From: Coriobacteriia bacterium
Lineage (GTDB): Bacteria; Actinomycetota; Coriobacteriia; Coriobacteriales; UBA8131
Assembly (NCBI GenBank): GCA_009784945.1
Contig: WQXH01000003.1
Coordinates: forward strand, 1-64,000
Direction: 5' to 3'
Length of the DNA stretch: 64,000 nucleotides
The translations under genes were made by a program, and so were the position numbers. Below, in pieces: positions 19,012 through 28,490 of this stretch. The notes under the pieces are model-generated. The model was not told the DNA's origin, searched no databases, and saw only the letters and a program-made list of their open reading frames with translations. Positions within the stretch are counted from its first letter, which is position 1. Each line of letters begins with the position of its first letter.

Positions 19012-19413
19012 ATGACAGAAAAGACATACGCTATGCTTAAGCCCGATGCAGTAGCGGCTGGCCATATAGGCGAGATCATCTCTCGATTTGAGAATGTGGG
19101 GTTAGTAATAGAGCGCATGGAGCTTGCCACGCTCACACCCCAACAGGCTGCTGCTAATTATGCAGAACATGAGGGCAAGCCGTTTTATGAGGGATTGGTT
19201 CAATACGTAACCTCTGGACCCGTTGTAAAGCTTGTGCTTGCAGGGGAGGGCGCGGTGGCCATAACGCGCAAGCTGATGGGTGCCACGAACCCAGTTGATG
19301 CTCTTCCAGGTACTATCCGAGGTGATTTTGGCCTTGTCATGGATGCCAATGTGATTCATGGTTCAGACTCTCCCGAATCAGCCGAGCGAGAGATAGCGAT
19401 CTTCTTTGATTAA
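19012..19413 (+). CDS. ndk: Nucleoside diphosphate kinase
   Basis: 133 residues, the usual length, with GGAAGG seven bases upstream of ATG. Opening TYAMLKPDAVAAGHIGEI is the family N-terminus. The active-site histidine lies in NVIHGSDSPESAEREI near residue 115, and TRKLMGATNP plus GTIRGDFG supply nucleotide-binding residues. It transfers the gamma-phosphate from ATP to nucleoside diphosphates through a phosphohistidine, balancing NTP and dNTP pools. A short inverted repeat CGTTAC/GTAACG precedes it. It lies about 100 bases upstream of mreB in the same direction. Confidence 0.96.
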   Translation: MTEKTYAMLKPDAVAAGHIGEIISRFENVGLVIERMELATLTPQQAAANYAEHEGKPFYEGLVQYVTSGPVVKLVLAGEGAVAITRKLMGATNPVDALPGTIRGDFGLVMDANVIHGSDSPESAEREIAIFFD

Positions 19414-19515
19414 AGGGCGTTGGAGCAAAGATAGTTGTACTATCGCCATTAAGAAACACCAGATTCTTGTAGTATCGATACCTATAAGAGGAAAAGAGTA
19501 GGAGCTCGGACAGAA

Positions 19516-20556
19516 ATGTCTTTCTTTGATAACTTGTTCAGCCAGTGGAGCTGTGATATGGCCATTGACCTTGGCACTGCCAATACCTTGGTGGCTATTG
19601 CTGGCGAGGGCATTGTGCTTGACGAGCCCAGCGTAGTGGCCATAGACAATGAGGTTAACAGGGTGCTCTCGGTAGGCTCCGAGGCTCGTGAAATGATAGG
19701 TCGCAACCCCGGCAATATTTCTGTGGAGCGCCCCTTGGCAGACGGCGTCATTGCCGACTATGATGTTACCGAGGCCATGCTCTCTTACTTCATCAACAAG
19801 GCAAATCCAAGAACTCGACTGTGGCAGCCTAAGCCACGCATCGTCATTTGTATTCCCTGCGGAGTTACTTCGGTAGAAAAGCGTGCCGTCTTTGAAGCTA
19901 CTATCCAGGCCGGTGCCCGCCAAGCCTTTCTTATTGAGGAGCCTATGGCTGCTGCCATTGGAGCGGGACTGCCGGTAGAGGAGCCCACCGGTTCAATGGT
20001 TGTGGACATTGGCGGAGGAACAACCGAAATTGCAGTCATCTCTTTGGGGGGCATTGTAACCTCACGCTCTCTTAGAACGGCAGGTAATGAATTTGACGAG
20101 GCGGTAGCCCGACACGTCAGAGAAGTATACGGTCTCAACATTGGTGTGCGCACTGCTGAAGACATCAAGATTGGCATTGGATCTGCCATGCCCATCACCA
20201 CGGGAGAGATGGACATGGAAATTTCTGGACGAGATCTTTCCACCAACCTACCACGCTCCGAGAACTTGCAAAGCGAAGACATTCGCGATGGCCTGAGAAG
20301 TCCACTCAGCGACATACTCATTGCCATAAAAGAGACTTTCCTAGAGACTGATCCAGACTTGGCAGCAGATATCATTGTAAATGGTATTTTGCTTACCGGG
20401 GGAGGAGCAATGCTCAAGGAGATGGATCGATTTTTGGCAAACTTCTTGGATGTTCCGGTGTACGTGTCGCCGACAGCCTTTACCAATGTAGTAGTAGGTT
20501 GTGCCATGGCCTTGGAAAACCCACAGGCTTTACAGCGTTCTTATACGCAACGATAG
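19516..20556 (+). CDS. mreB: Rod shape-determining protein MreB
   Basis: 346 residues, the normal MreB length. Actin-fold nucleotide-binding motifs are present: phosphate-1 AIDLGTANTLV near residue 17, phosphate-2 MVVDIGGGTTEIAVISLGG near 160, and adenosine loop GILLTGGGAMLKEMD near 290. It forms membrane-bound filaments that position the elongasome. First gene of a shape operon (mreB-mreC-mreD-PBP2-rodA) with short gaps. The Shine-Dalgarno is weak (AGGAGC 11 bases before ATG). The presence of mreBCD predicts a rod-shaped or ovoid cell. Confidence 0.97.
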   Translation: MSFFDNLFSQWSCDMAIDLGTANTLVAIAGEGIVLDEPSVVAIDNEVNRVLSVGSEAREMIGRNPGNISVERPLADGVIADYDVTEAMLSYFINKANPRTRLWQPKPRIVICIPCGVTSVEKRAVFEATIQAGARQAFLIEEPMAAAIGAGLPVEEPTGSMVVDIGGGTTEIAVISLGGIVTSRSLRTAGNEFDEAVARHVREVYGLNIGVRTAEDIKIGIGSAMPITTGEMDMEISGRDLSTNLPRSENLQSEDIRDGLRSPLSDILIAIKETFLETDPDLAADIIVNGILLTGGGAMLKEMDRFLANFLDVPVYVSPTAFTNVVVGCAMALENPQALQRSYTQR

Positions 20557-20586
20557 TACCGACTTTTACAGAAAGGTTGCGCGCTC

Positions 20587-21573
20587 TTGCCGCTCCTCAA
20601 TCAAACACCGAAGAAGCTGACCGGTGGCGTGCTCGCCGTAGTGTTATGCGCCATCTCTATGGGGCTCATAACGCTCTGGTCTTATGAAGGGGGAGCCTCG
20701 GCAAACGCCTCTGGCACACTTCACAGTTTGCGTGGAGCTGTTTCTACCATAGTCATGCCTTTTGATCGAGCCAGTTCTTTTGTTGGGCAGTCAACCGACG
20801 CGCTTGGCACATTGGCAAGTGACACAACTGCAAGCACCGAAACGCTCGGCGAACTCCTGGCACAAAACGAAGAGCTGGCTGCATTGGTTATGCGTCTTGA
20901 GGAGTATCGACTCGAAAACGAACGCCTCTCGGCGCTTCTTGAGCTTGCCGATGTCTATAGCCTTGAGGCCACGGGCGCACGTATTCTCAGGACGTCCATC
21001 GACTCCTATAATCAAACCATCATCATAGACAAAGGAACTCTAGACGGCCTGGCAGTAGGCATGCCGGTCATGAGCCCCAACGGTCTTATTGGGCAAATTG
21101 AGTCGGTGGGCTTGGTAACCTCGCAGGTGCGCCTACTGACCGATCCCAACTCCGGCGTTGCCGTCATCATTCAAGGAAGCCGCATTGAGGGAGTCTTGGA
21201 CGGCTCTCACTCTCGCCTTCTCTATCTCAACTACATTTCTCTCGATGTTGCAGTCAAGCCGGGAGATGCCATAATAACCTCCGGCGCCGGTGGCATATAT
21301 CCCAAGGGTATTGTCATAGGCGAGGTTACTTCGGTCAATTACGCACCCTCGGATGTGTATCAAACCATTGTGGTGCGACCCACTGCCAGAGTAAAGCACT
21401 ATGAGGAAGTGCTGGTGCTCACTGGCAGACCTTCTGAGGTGAGCTACAGCTCGCATGCCGCAGACCCTGCAGAGGGCACAGAAAACATCGACGATGCTGC
21501 GAGCACAGACGAGCAGGCTGAGCCACAAGACGAGCCAGGAGACGCTGCCAGTCAAGTAGGTGATGAGCAATAA
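20587..21573 (+). CDS. mreC: Rod shape-determining protein MreC
   Basis: 328 residues, start TTG 20587 with AGAAAGG upstream. One membrane helix at about 13-32 is followed by a coiled coil (TETLGELLAQNEELAALVM, near 95-120). The two-barrel MreC domain follows with GTLDGLAVGMPVMSPNGLIG near 150 and VKPGDAIITSGAGGIYPKGI near 220, both strongly conserved. The C-terminal ~50 residues are acidic and Gln-rich (AEGTENIDDAASTDEQAEPQ), a species-specific tail. MreC links MreB inside the cell to PBP2 outside. It sits between mreB and mreD. Confidence 0.95.
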   Translation: MPLLNQTPKKLTGGVLAVVLCAISMGLITLWSYEGGASANASGTLHSLRGAVSTIVMPFDRASSFVGQSTDALGTLASDTTASTETLGELLAQNEELAALVMRLEEYRLENERLSALLELADVYSLEATGARILRTSIDSYNQTIIIDKGTLDGLAVGMPVMSPNGLIGQIESVGLVTSQVRLLTDPNSGVAVIIQGSRIEGVLDGSHSRLLYLNYISLDVAVKPGDAIITSGAGGIYPKGIVIGEVTSVNYAPSDVYQTIVVRPTARVKHYEEVLVLTGRPSEVSYSSHAADPAEGTENIDDAASTDEQAEPQDEPGDAASQVGDEQ

Positions 21574-21590
21574 ATACGGGTCAATCAAAG

Positions 21591-22136
21591 ATGAGCGTTA
21601 CTATAGTATGCGCCCTTATAGCCGTTGTATTACAGCTGATAGTGGCGCCTGCCATTACAATAGCGGGAGTTGTTCCCAACTTTATCATGGTGGCAGCCGT
21701 TATTCTTGCCATGCATCACGCGCCAGTGCGCTCAATGCTCACGGGCTTTTTCCTCGGCTTCATCTACGATCTTTGCTCGCTTGGCCCCATGGGAGCCATG
21801 ACCCTGGTACTTACCATCTTGTCATTCATTGTTAGCTCAATCAACAAGGATGCCATTGGCGGCGGAGTCCTCGTAGAAATCTTCGTTCTCTTTGCCGTTG
21901 TTACCTTGGGAGAGCTGCTGACCAGTGTTATCTACTCGGTAGCGGGAGTTAATCCAGAGTTTTTACTCTCACTCATATATCGGGTGTTGCCCGCCATTGT
22001 CATCAACACGGTTATTGGCTGTATTCTTACACTTATCTATAACGCAGTCCTCATGAGCAAATCCACAAATACGCCCCTGGGCATGGGCGCGGGCAGAAAA
22101 AAAGGACGCTCGATCTCTCGAAAGATATATAAGTAA
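21591..22136 (+). CDS. mreD: Rod shape-determining protein MreD
   Basis: 181 residues, strongly hydrophobic with about five membrane helices (LIAVVLQLIVAPAITIAG, AVILAMHHAPVRSMLTGFFLGFIYDL). The GFFLGFIYDLCSLGPMG segment is the family hallmark. The C-terminus is a basic cytoplasmic tail (GRKKGRSISRK). The last base of its stop codon is the first base of the PBP2 start, giving translational coupling. MreD is an integral component of the elongation complex with MreC, RodA and PBP2. Identification rests on position plus the helix pattern. Confidence 0.92.
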   Translation: MSVTIVCALIAVVLQLIVAPAITIAGVVPNFIMVAAVILAMHHAPVRSMLTGFFLGFIYDLCSLGPMGAMTLVLTILSFIVSSINKDAIGGGVLVEIFVLFAVVTLGELLTSVIYSVAGVNPEFLLSLIYRVLPAIVINTVIGCILTLIYNAVLMSKSTNTPLGMGAGRKKGRSISRKIYK

Positions 22137-24223
22137 TGAGCGCCTACCTACTCTCTGGCCTTCTTGCCCTGGTAGTTTTTGCTCTGGTTGTCCTGGCGTA
22201 CTTCATTGCACGCTATCTTTATAAGAATCGCCGTAAAAAGAGTGTTTACAAACCCTCCTTTGTGCGGGCTGACAAGGATATGATCAAGGATACCGAGCAG
22301 CTTCGCGGCTCAGCAAGCCTCAAGGATCGTACGAGCAAGCAGGGGAGAGGACGCTTTTACGCCTTTGGAGTTCTTATCGCTGCTGTCTTTGGCACCTTGA
22401 CGGTGAGGCTTTGGGGCCTTCAAATTCTCGAGCACGAAAAGTATGCAAAGCTCTCGAATGAAAATATGATAGTACAGGTTTCTTTGCCAGCCAACCGAGG
22501 ACGCATACTCGATCGCAATAGAAATGAGCTGGTCGGAAACCGCCCTTCCATAGCTATTACTGGCAAGCGTTCGCTTGCCAATGACTCTGGCTTGGTAAGG
22601 CGGCTGTCTTTGGTCCTTGGCATTCCCGCTGGCATTATTCGACGTAATCTTCTTGATGACTCAGAGGGCGTGCAGTCCGACCACTCTATTGCCACCGATG
22701 TGCCTATGGAAACGGTAGCCTATATCCGTGAGCACCCCACGCTTTTTAAGGGTATCAATGTGGAGCCACGAACGGTACGTTACTACCCTTATGGCTCTCT
22801 GGGTGCTCACATTCTTGGCTATACCGGCCCGGTGACTGAGGAATTTCTCAAAAACCAAACGGGAGAAGAGCCTATTCCCTACAAAGGGGGCGACATCATA
22901 GGAAGAGATGGTGCCGAAGCCACTTTTGAGAATCTGCTTAAAGGTATGCATGGCGAGAGGCTCTATGTCGTTGATGCTTCAGGAAACCCCATCGAGGTGA
23001 GAAGCGAGATTGAGTCTGCAAACGGAGATGATGTGGTTTTAACCCTGGATGCCAACTTGCAGCGCGAGACCGACAAGATTCTCATGGACATCATCAATCT
23101 GGTAAAGAGCCACAATGGAAACGATAACTGTAACGCCGGCGCCATTATCTGTATGGATGTAGAAGACGGCGGCATACTGGCTTCTTCGAGTCACCCCACT
23201 TTTTATCCCTCTGACCTTACCAGAGGTATTTCTACGGAGCTCTGGGAGGAGCTTAATTCAAAGGAGTCTGATTATCCTCTCACGAATCGTGCGGTGAGCG
23301 GGCTCTATCCTGCTGCATCAACCTTTAAGATATTTACGTCTTTGGCGGGCCTGGAAAACCACATGATAGCTGACGACACAACCTTTGTGTGTAACGGATG
23401 GTGGGACATCTATGGAGATGAATGGGGTCAGCGTTGCTGGATATTTCCTAATGGACATGGCACGGTGGATCTTGAGGAATCCATCAATGTGTCCTGCGAT
23501 GTCTTTTTTTATCAGGTGGGAGCTGCCTTTTACGAGCAGTGGTTTGCGCTGAAAGATACTCCTGACAACGAGCGCCCCAACCCCTTTCAAGACTACCTTG
23601 CTACCTGGGGCTTTGGGTCTTTGACAGGCGTGGATATTCCTGGAGAGGCTCGAGGTCGTATCCCTAACGCAGAGTGGAAGTGGGAGTATTTTGCCGATAC
23701 CCCAGAGGAGGCCAAGTGGCAGCCTGGTGACATGACTAACATGAGCATAGGCCAAGGAGATCTTCTCGTTACTCCACTCCAGCTCTGCAACGCCTTTTGC
23801 ACCTTTGCTCGCCGCAAAGCCCTTAAGCCGCATCTGTACAGTCACGTACTTGATGACGAGGGCAATGCGGTGGCGCGCTACAAGCCCGAGGAGATGGATA
23901 CCCAGCCAGTGTATGACCTGAAGTATCACGCCCGTGTTATGGATGGTATTAAAAGGGTAGTTGCCCGCGAAGGCGGGTTTGATGCCATCCCCGTGCCAGT
24001 AGCCGGTAAAACAGGCACCGCAGAAGTTGCTGGCAAGGATGACTATTCGTGGTTTGTGGGCTTTGCACCAGCTGATGATCCCAAGTACTGCGCCCTGTGT
24101 GTCATCGAACAGGGCGGAAGCGGCGCCTTGGTAGCCATGAACGGAGTCATTCAAACCTTTGCACGTATCTATGAGGTAGATGCTGGCGAAATCACCGTGT
24201 GGCAAAACAGAAACGAGCGCTAG
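22136..24223 (+). CDS. mrdA: Penicillin-binding protein 2 (elongasome transpeptidase)
   Basis: 695 residues. Two hydrophobic stretches lie near the N-terminus (residues 5-28 and about 80-100) with a basic segment between, so it has a longer N-terminal extension than E. coli PBP2. The dimerisation domain begins LPANRGRILDRNRNELVGNR. Transpeptidase motifs: SxxK in YPAASTFKIF near 405, SxD in NVSCDVFFYQVG near 460, KTGT in VAGKTGTAEV near 630. It cross-links peptidoglycan during side-wall growth with RodA as partner polymerase. Overlaps mreD by one base and is followed directly by rodA. Confidence 0.95.
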   Translation: MSAYLLSGLLALVVFALVVLAYFIARYLYKNRRKKSVYKPSFVRADKDMIKDTEQLRGSASLKDRTSKQGRGRFYAFGVLIAAVFGTLTVRLWGLQILEHEKYAKLSNENMIVQVSLPANRGRILDRNRNELVGNRPSIAITGKRSLANDSGLVRRLSLVLGIPAGIIRRNLLDDSEGVQSDHSIATDVPMETVAYIREHPTLFKGINVEPRTVRYYPYGSLGAHILGYTGPVTEEFLKNQTGEEPIPYKGGDIIGRDGAEATFENLLKGMHGERLYVVDASGNPIEVRSEIESANGDDVVLTLDANLQRETDKILMDIINLVKSHNGNDNCNAGAIICMDVEDGGILASSSHPTFYPSDLTRGISTELWEELNSKESDYPLTNRAVSGLYPAASTFKIFTSLAGLENHMIADDTTFVCNGWWDIYGDEWGQRCWIFPNGHGTVDLEESINVSCDVFFYQVGAAFYEQWFALKDTPDNERPNPFQDYLATWGFGSLTGVDIPGEARGRIPNAEWKWEYFADTPEEAKWQPGDMTNMSIGQGDLLVTPLQLCNAFCTFARRKALKPHLYSHVLDDEGNAVARYKPEEMDTQPVYDLKYHARVMDGIKRVVAREGGFDAIPVPVAGKTGTAEVAGKDDYSWFVGFAPADDPKYCALCVIEQGGSGALVAMNGVIQTFARIYEVDAGEITVWQNRNER

Positions 24224-24225
24224 TC

Positions 24226-25452
24226 ATGCCTGTTACCCCACGCCTACAGTCTTCGCCTAGCAACCGATCTGGCGCACAAGCCGGGTTTCGCCTGGGTGAC
24301 ATCATACGAAGCCTGAGCTTTCCCGTTTTGGCAGTTGCCTTGATCTTGGCAGCCTACGGGTTGCTCATAGTGTGGTCGGCAACCTATGGATTGAGCGAAT
24401 ACAACTACAATCGACAGCTCATGGGCGTAGGCATTGGCATTTTGTTGATGTTGGTGATTTGGCGGATTAAATACAACCGCTTTTCTTCGCTCACCTTTGT
24501 GTTTTTTGGCATCTGTGTGGTGCTTATGCTTCTCCCGCTTGTGCCTGTTATTGGTCAGACCATCAGTGGTGCGCGCAGATGGGTTTTGATCTTTGGTTTT
24601 CAGTTTCAGCCATCGGAGTTAGCTAAGATATTCTACATACTGTTTGCCGCTTCGTTACTGGCGCGCTACAAGGGGCGTTTAGACTCGGGGTCTGAGTATC
24701 TCAAGTGTTTTGTTTTGTTGCTGGTTCCTATCTTTTGTGTCATGCTCCAGCTAGACTTGGGCACTTCCATGGTACTTTTTGTCATCGGCATGGCAGTAAT
24801 GTTTGCTGGAGGAGCCAACAGGCGCTGGTTAATCATATCCGTGGTGGCTCTTGGTGCCACCTTTGTTTCGTTTTTGGTTTTGGATGGCTTTCTTGACGAG
24901 CTCATGGGCAGGGATGTCTTTATACAAGACTACCAAAAGGACCGCCTCTTGGTTTTCCTTAACCCCGAGCACGACGTAGACCGCGCAGGTTACAATCTCA
25001 GGCAGGCTCAGATAGCCATAGGCTCAGGCGGGCTTTTTGGAAAAGGCCTCGGCAATGCTACGCAAAGTGGTCTGGGCTTCTTGCCCGAGGCACCAACTGA
25101 CTTCATCTTTTGTGTGTTGGCCGAGGAGTTTGGCTTTGTAGGCTCTATGGCACTCATTCTTCTTTACGCCAGCTTGATGTTCTTGGTATTACGCGTGGCG
25201 TTTAACTCCTACGATTTCTTTGGCACTCTCATCATTACGGGAATCCTGAGCATGTGGATATTTCAGATTATGGAAAACATTGGTATGAATCTGGGTCTTA
25301 TGCCCATTACAGGCATTCCTCTCCCCTTTATGAGCTATGGAACATCGTCCATGCTGGTCAATTTTATAGCGTTGGGCTTTATTCTCTCGGTTTGGGCACA
25401 TCGCAATCCGGTAAAATCTAATGTCTCCCAGCCTGGGCGCAGGGTACAATAG
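24226..25452 (+). CDS. rodA: SEDS glycosyltransferase RodA
   Basis: 408 residues from ATG 24226, two bases after the PBP2 stop. GTG 24199 (overlapping) is the track choice and cannot be excluded, since neither has a strong Shine-Dalgarno. Around ten membrane helices. SEDS signature segments are GARRWVLIFGFQFQPSELAK near 125, DLGTSMVLFVIG near 180, YNLRQAQIAIGSGGLFGKG near 260, FLPEAPTDFIFCVLAEEFGF near 285, and MPITGIPLPFMSYGTSS near 365. It polymerises lipid II into glycan strands for cell elongation. Last gene of the shape operon; a repeat-rich 183-bp spacer follows. Confidence 0.95.
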   Translation: MPVTPRLQSSPSNRSGAQAGFRLGDIIRSLSFPVLAVALILAAYGLLIVWSATYGLSEYNYNRQLMGVGIGILLMLVIWRIKYNRFSSLTFVFFGICVVLMLLPLVPVIGQTISGARRWVLIFGFQFQPSELAKIFYILFAASLLARYKGRLDSGSEYLKCFVLLLVPIFCVMLQLDLGTSMVLFVIGMAVMFAGGANRRWLIISVVALGATFVSFLVLDGFLDELMGRDVFIQDYQKDRLLVFLNPEHDVDRAGYNLRQAQIAIGSGGLFGKGLGNATQSGLGFLPEAPTDFIFCVLAEEFGFVGSMALILLYASLMFLVLRVAFNSYDFFGTLIITGILSMWIFQIMENIGMNLGLMPITGIPLPFMSYGTSSMLVNFIALGFILSVWAHRNPVKSNVSQPGRRVQ

Positions 25453-25495
25453 AATGAGAAGCCAAACACCCCAGTTGCCGCACAACGATCGGAAC

Positions 25496-25573
25496 AGCCG
25501 AAACACCCTGCTGCCTTGTGTGCTGGGCATAGCTGAAACACCCTGTCGCGTACAGCGCAGCCGAAACACCCTG
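25496..25573. repeat. Three 15-bp direct repeats AGCYGAAACACCCTG
   Basis: Copies at 25496-25510, 25531-25545 and 25559-25573 are identical except for one C/T change, spaced 35 and 28 bases apart. A degenerate version, GAAGCCAAACACCCC, lies just upstream. They fill the spacer between rodA and the next gene; too few and too irregular for CRISPR. Confidence 0.65.
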
Positions 25574-25575
25574 TC

Positions 25576-25612
25576 GTCCTGTCGCATTCGGCGCAGCCGA
25601 ATGTTGCAGGAC
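25576..25612. repeat. REP-like hairpin (CATTCGGC type)
   Basis: Two-part stem: GTCCTG pairs with CAGGAC outside, and CATTCGGC pairs with GCCGAATG around a GCA loop. Sequence and shape resemble the hairpin at 39957-39987 (shared ATTCG...CGAATGTTGCA), suggesting one repeat family. Confidence 0.55.
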
Positions 25613-25635
25613 CTACGAGAAGAATTGAGAAGAGC

Positions 25636-26547
25636 ATGATACCTAAGATTCCTGTCAATATGAAGGCTTTGGCTAAGGCCGGTCAACTGTTTGAGGATGC
25701 ATCCCAGGCCGAGACGCTCATAGAGGTTTTGGTGGACACGAGCGCCAGCGCTGGGCTTATTTCGCTTTGTCGCAAGGTGCTGACCATACAGCCAGGAGCG
25801 GCTCGGCTGACAGTCGTTGGTTTTTGTAGCGAAATGCCCCCGCTCAACAGGGAGGCAGACCTCAGCATCTTGGTGGCAGGCAGCTCGCCGCTTCTCAAAA
25901 GAATAATGGAGATAGCGCTTTGGTCGAGGCATGATTGCGTGGTGCTCTCAGAGAATGCTCCCGCGCTGGTGGCCACCGTGCCCGAAGAAGATGCCTTGGA
26001 GATAGCTAGAACTATTATCGAGGTTGATCTGGCCAATCCGCAAGAGATACTTGAAGACAGGCTTGCCAAGTGGTGTATCAATCGCCTGCCTCAGCTGCGC
26101 ATAGCCTTGGCAACCGCCCTTCCATTCATGCGCTATCCGGTAAGCATGGATCTTACCCGGCAGACTGCATTTGAAAATACCGCTATTGCCGCCATCTTTT
26201 TCTTACCCGGCGCAGATTTGCCAATACTCACTTTGAACCAATGTAAATTGTTCTATCAAATAGCAGTTATACACCAGGTACCACTCTCACGAGAGCGCCT
26301 GGTAGAATTGGCAGCCGTCATAGCCTCTGCCTTTGGGATGCGAGGACTGACTCGCCTCGCCGTACGAAAGCTCTCGCCGGTGAGCTGGCTGGTGCGAGGC
26401 ACTACTGCCTTTGGTGGCACGATGGCACTTGGGCGCCTTGCCTATGAGCTTTATAGTCGCGGTGGCGGCGTTGTAGAGCTGGCCAAGGGCGGCTTTAATC
26501 TTGGGTCTGCATCAGATGCAAAGCAAGAGCAAGCAGGGCAGTCTTGA
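25636..26547 (+). CDS. DUF697-like protein, function unknown
   Basis: 303 residues with a purine-rich GAGAAG stretch before ATG. The N-terminal ~150 residues look like an alpha/beta fold without a nucleotide-binding P-loop (LTVVGFCSEMPP, ADLSILVAGSSP). Residues 180-270 (FFLPGADLPILTLNQCKLFY, then ERLVELAAVIASAFGMRGLTR) resemble the DUF697 helical region found in YcjF-type proteins, which in relatives follows a GTPase domain. The last 20 residues are polar. The stop overlaps the TTG start of the radical SAM gene by four bases, so the three genes from here to 29124 probably form one operon. Confidence 0.65.
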   Translation: MIPKIPVNMKALAKAGQLFEDASQAETLIEVLVDTSASAGLISLCRKVLTIQPGAARLTVVGFCSEMPPLNREADLSILVAGSSPLLKRIMEIALWSRHDCVVLSENAPALVATVPEEDALEIARTIIEVDLANPQEILEDRLAKWCINRLPQLRIALATALPFMRYPVSMDLTRQTAFENTAIAAIFFLPGADLPILTLNQCKLFYQIAVIHQVPLSRERLVELAAVIASAFGMRGLTRLAVRKLSPVSWLVRGTTAFGGTMALGRLAYELYSRGGGVVELAKGGFNLGSASDAKQEQAGQS

Positions 26548-28490
26548 TTAATTCGCAGTCTCAAAGCCTCTGGCCGCACATAGAACCGCTTCTCCCTCGG
26601 GTCGAAAAGCCTTCTCGCTATATTGGCTCCGAATACTGTACGAGCAGCGCCCGCGCTCAGGCAGCCAGCGGCAACACCGGGGGCGGGGCTGACTGTCCGA
26701 GTAACAACTGGGCCGGCCTAGACGGGGGAGGCTCCCCCGTTATTGATGCGCATCCTCGGGGTCAGCTGACTACGCCCGTACCATCATCAGAGCACCTTGA
26801 CGTGGCTCTCATCTATCCCGACATATATGACATTGGAGCTTCCAACCAGGCATTGGTAATTCTCTATGACCTGGCTTGCCGCTTGCCAGGCGTTGGTGCA
26901 GAGCGCGCCTTTTTGCCCTGGCTGGATATGGCTGCTGTTTTACGTGAGCGCGAACTGCCGCTTTGCAGCCTGGAAAGTGCAAGGCCGCTAAAGGACTTTG
27001 ACCTTTTGGGCATCACCTTGCCTCATGAACTGGTTGCCACCAATCTGTGCGAACTTTTTGATCTTGCGCACATTCCTCTCCTTGCTACAGGGCGCGGAGA
27101 GGATCTGCCCCTGGTCATTGGCGGTGGCCCCGTTGCCAACAACCCAGCGCCATTGTCAGGCTTCTTTGATGCCTTTTGCATTGGAGAGGGAGAAGAAGCC
27201 TTTGCTGACGCACTTATGGCACTCGCCCGGGCCAAGCGGCTCAATAAGAGCCGTCCAGAGCGCTTGCGCATACTTGCCGACCTGCCAGGATTTTACGTTC
27301 CCAGCATCAAACAAGACAAGGTTCAGCGTCAGATTGTGCAGGCTTTTGCAAACTATCCGGTGGTCATTGACCCTATCTTGCCTTTTGTTGATGTGAGCCA
27401 AGATCGCTTTTCGGTTGAGATATTTCGCGGCTGCACCCGCGGTTGCAGATTTTGTGCAGCTGGCATGGTCGGTAGACCGGTTCGTGAGCGCTCTGCCGAT
27501 GTCATCGTACAGGCGGTAACGCAGGGTCTGGCCACCACCGGGCTGTCCGAAGCCTCGCTTAACTCGCTTTCGAGCACCGATCACAGCCAGATAGCACAGG
27601 TGCTCAGACGTCTGGCACATCGATACCTTGGCAGCGACACTAAAATCAGTCTGCCTTCGCAGCGTATGGACTCCTTTGGGGTATCAATGGCTGCCCTGGT
27701 GTGCGGTTCACAAAAAAAAGGATCACTCACCTTTGCTCCTGAAGCGGGAACCCAGCGTCTGCGTGACGTTATCAACAAAAATATCACCGAAGATGATATT
27801 TTGGGTGCCATTTGCGCTGCCTACGAGGCAGGATGGCGCCGAACCAAGCTCTACTTCATGTTGGGGCTTCCTACCGAGACCGATGAAGACATCGAAGCTA
27901 TAGTTGAGCTTGCCAACAAGGCTTATAACGCTGCCAAGGATGCCGTAGAAGACAACGAGCGCGCAAAAGTGCGCATGAGCATTTCCGCCGCAGTCTTTGT
28001 GCCCAAGGCGCATACTCCCTTCCAGTTTTGTGGACAGGTTCCTCAAGAAGAGCTGAATAGACGCGTGCACTTGCTCAAGTCAGCTCGCTTGCACAAGGGC
28101 ATAGACTTACACTGGCACGATCCGTCTTCTTCTATGATAGAGGCGGTGTTTTCTCGCGGCGACGCTTCTCTTACCGCTTTAGGGATACAGGCATGGAAGC
28201 TGGGTGCTCGCTTTGATGCATGGAGTGAGCAATTTGACCTTGCAATATGGGAAGAAGCTGCAAGTGCCTTGGGTATGGATCTCGCCTCGCTTGCCGAGCG
28301 TTCTTTAGGGCTGGAAGAACCGCTGCCCTGGGACTTCATAACCGGTGGTGTAAGCAAGGAGTTCCTCGTGCGCGAATACCAACACTCGCTTGCCGCTGTG
28401 CTCACTCCCGACTGTACTCGTGCAACCTGTGGCTCCTGTGGTGTATGTAACGACGACGTTTTAACAGAAGTGGTGGCTTACCGTGGCTGA
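26544..28490 (+). CDS. B12-binding-type radical SAM protein (TIGR03960-like)
   Basis: 648 residues, start TTG overlapping the upstream stop. Radical SAM cluster motif CTRGCRFCAAG near residue 300 binds the [4Fe-4S] cluster. The preceding 150 residues (VALIYPDIYDIGASNQALVI) match the cobalamin-binding-like N-domain of this family. LTFAPEAGTQRLRDVINKNI and LYFMLGLPTETDEDI are classic radical SAM barrel blocks. The C-terminus has a cysteine cluster CTRATCGSCGVCND. A Gly/Ser-rich insert of about 45 residues near the start (SGNTGGGADCPSNNWAGLDG) is unusual. Always paired with a TIGR03936-type gene, as here. Reaction not established. Confidence 0.88.
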   Translation: MINSQSQSLWPHIEPLLPRVEKPSRYIGSEYCTSSARAQAASGNTGGGADCPSNNWAGLDGGGSPVIDAHPRGQLTTPVPSSEHLDVALIYPDIYDIGASNQALVILYDLACRLPGVGAERAFLPWLDMAAVLRERELPLCSLESARPLKDFDLLGITLPHELVATNLCELFDLAHIPLLATGRGEDLPLVIGGGPVANNPAPLSGFFDAFCIGEGEEAFADALMALARAKRLNKSRPERLRILADLPGFYVPSIKQDKVQRQIVQAFANYPVVIDPILPFVDVSQDRFSVEIFRGCTRGCRFCAAGMVGRPVRERSADVIVQAVTQGLATTGLSEASLNSLSSTDHSQIAQVLRRLAHRYLGSDTKISLPSQRMDSFGVSMAALVCGSQKKGSLTFAPEAGTQRLRDVINKNITEDDILGAICAAYEAGWRRTKLYFMLGLPTETDEDIEAIVELANKAYNAAKDAVEDNERAKVRMSISAAVFVPKAHTPFQFCGQVPQEELNRRVHLLKSARLHKGIDLHWHDPSSSMIEAVFSRGDASLTALGIQAWKLGARFDAWSEQFDLAIWEEAASALGMDLASLAERSLGLEEPLPWDFITGGVSKEFLVREYQHSLAAVLTPDCTRATCGSCGVCNDDVLTEVVAYRG

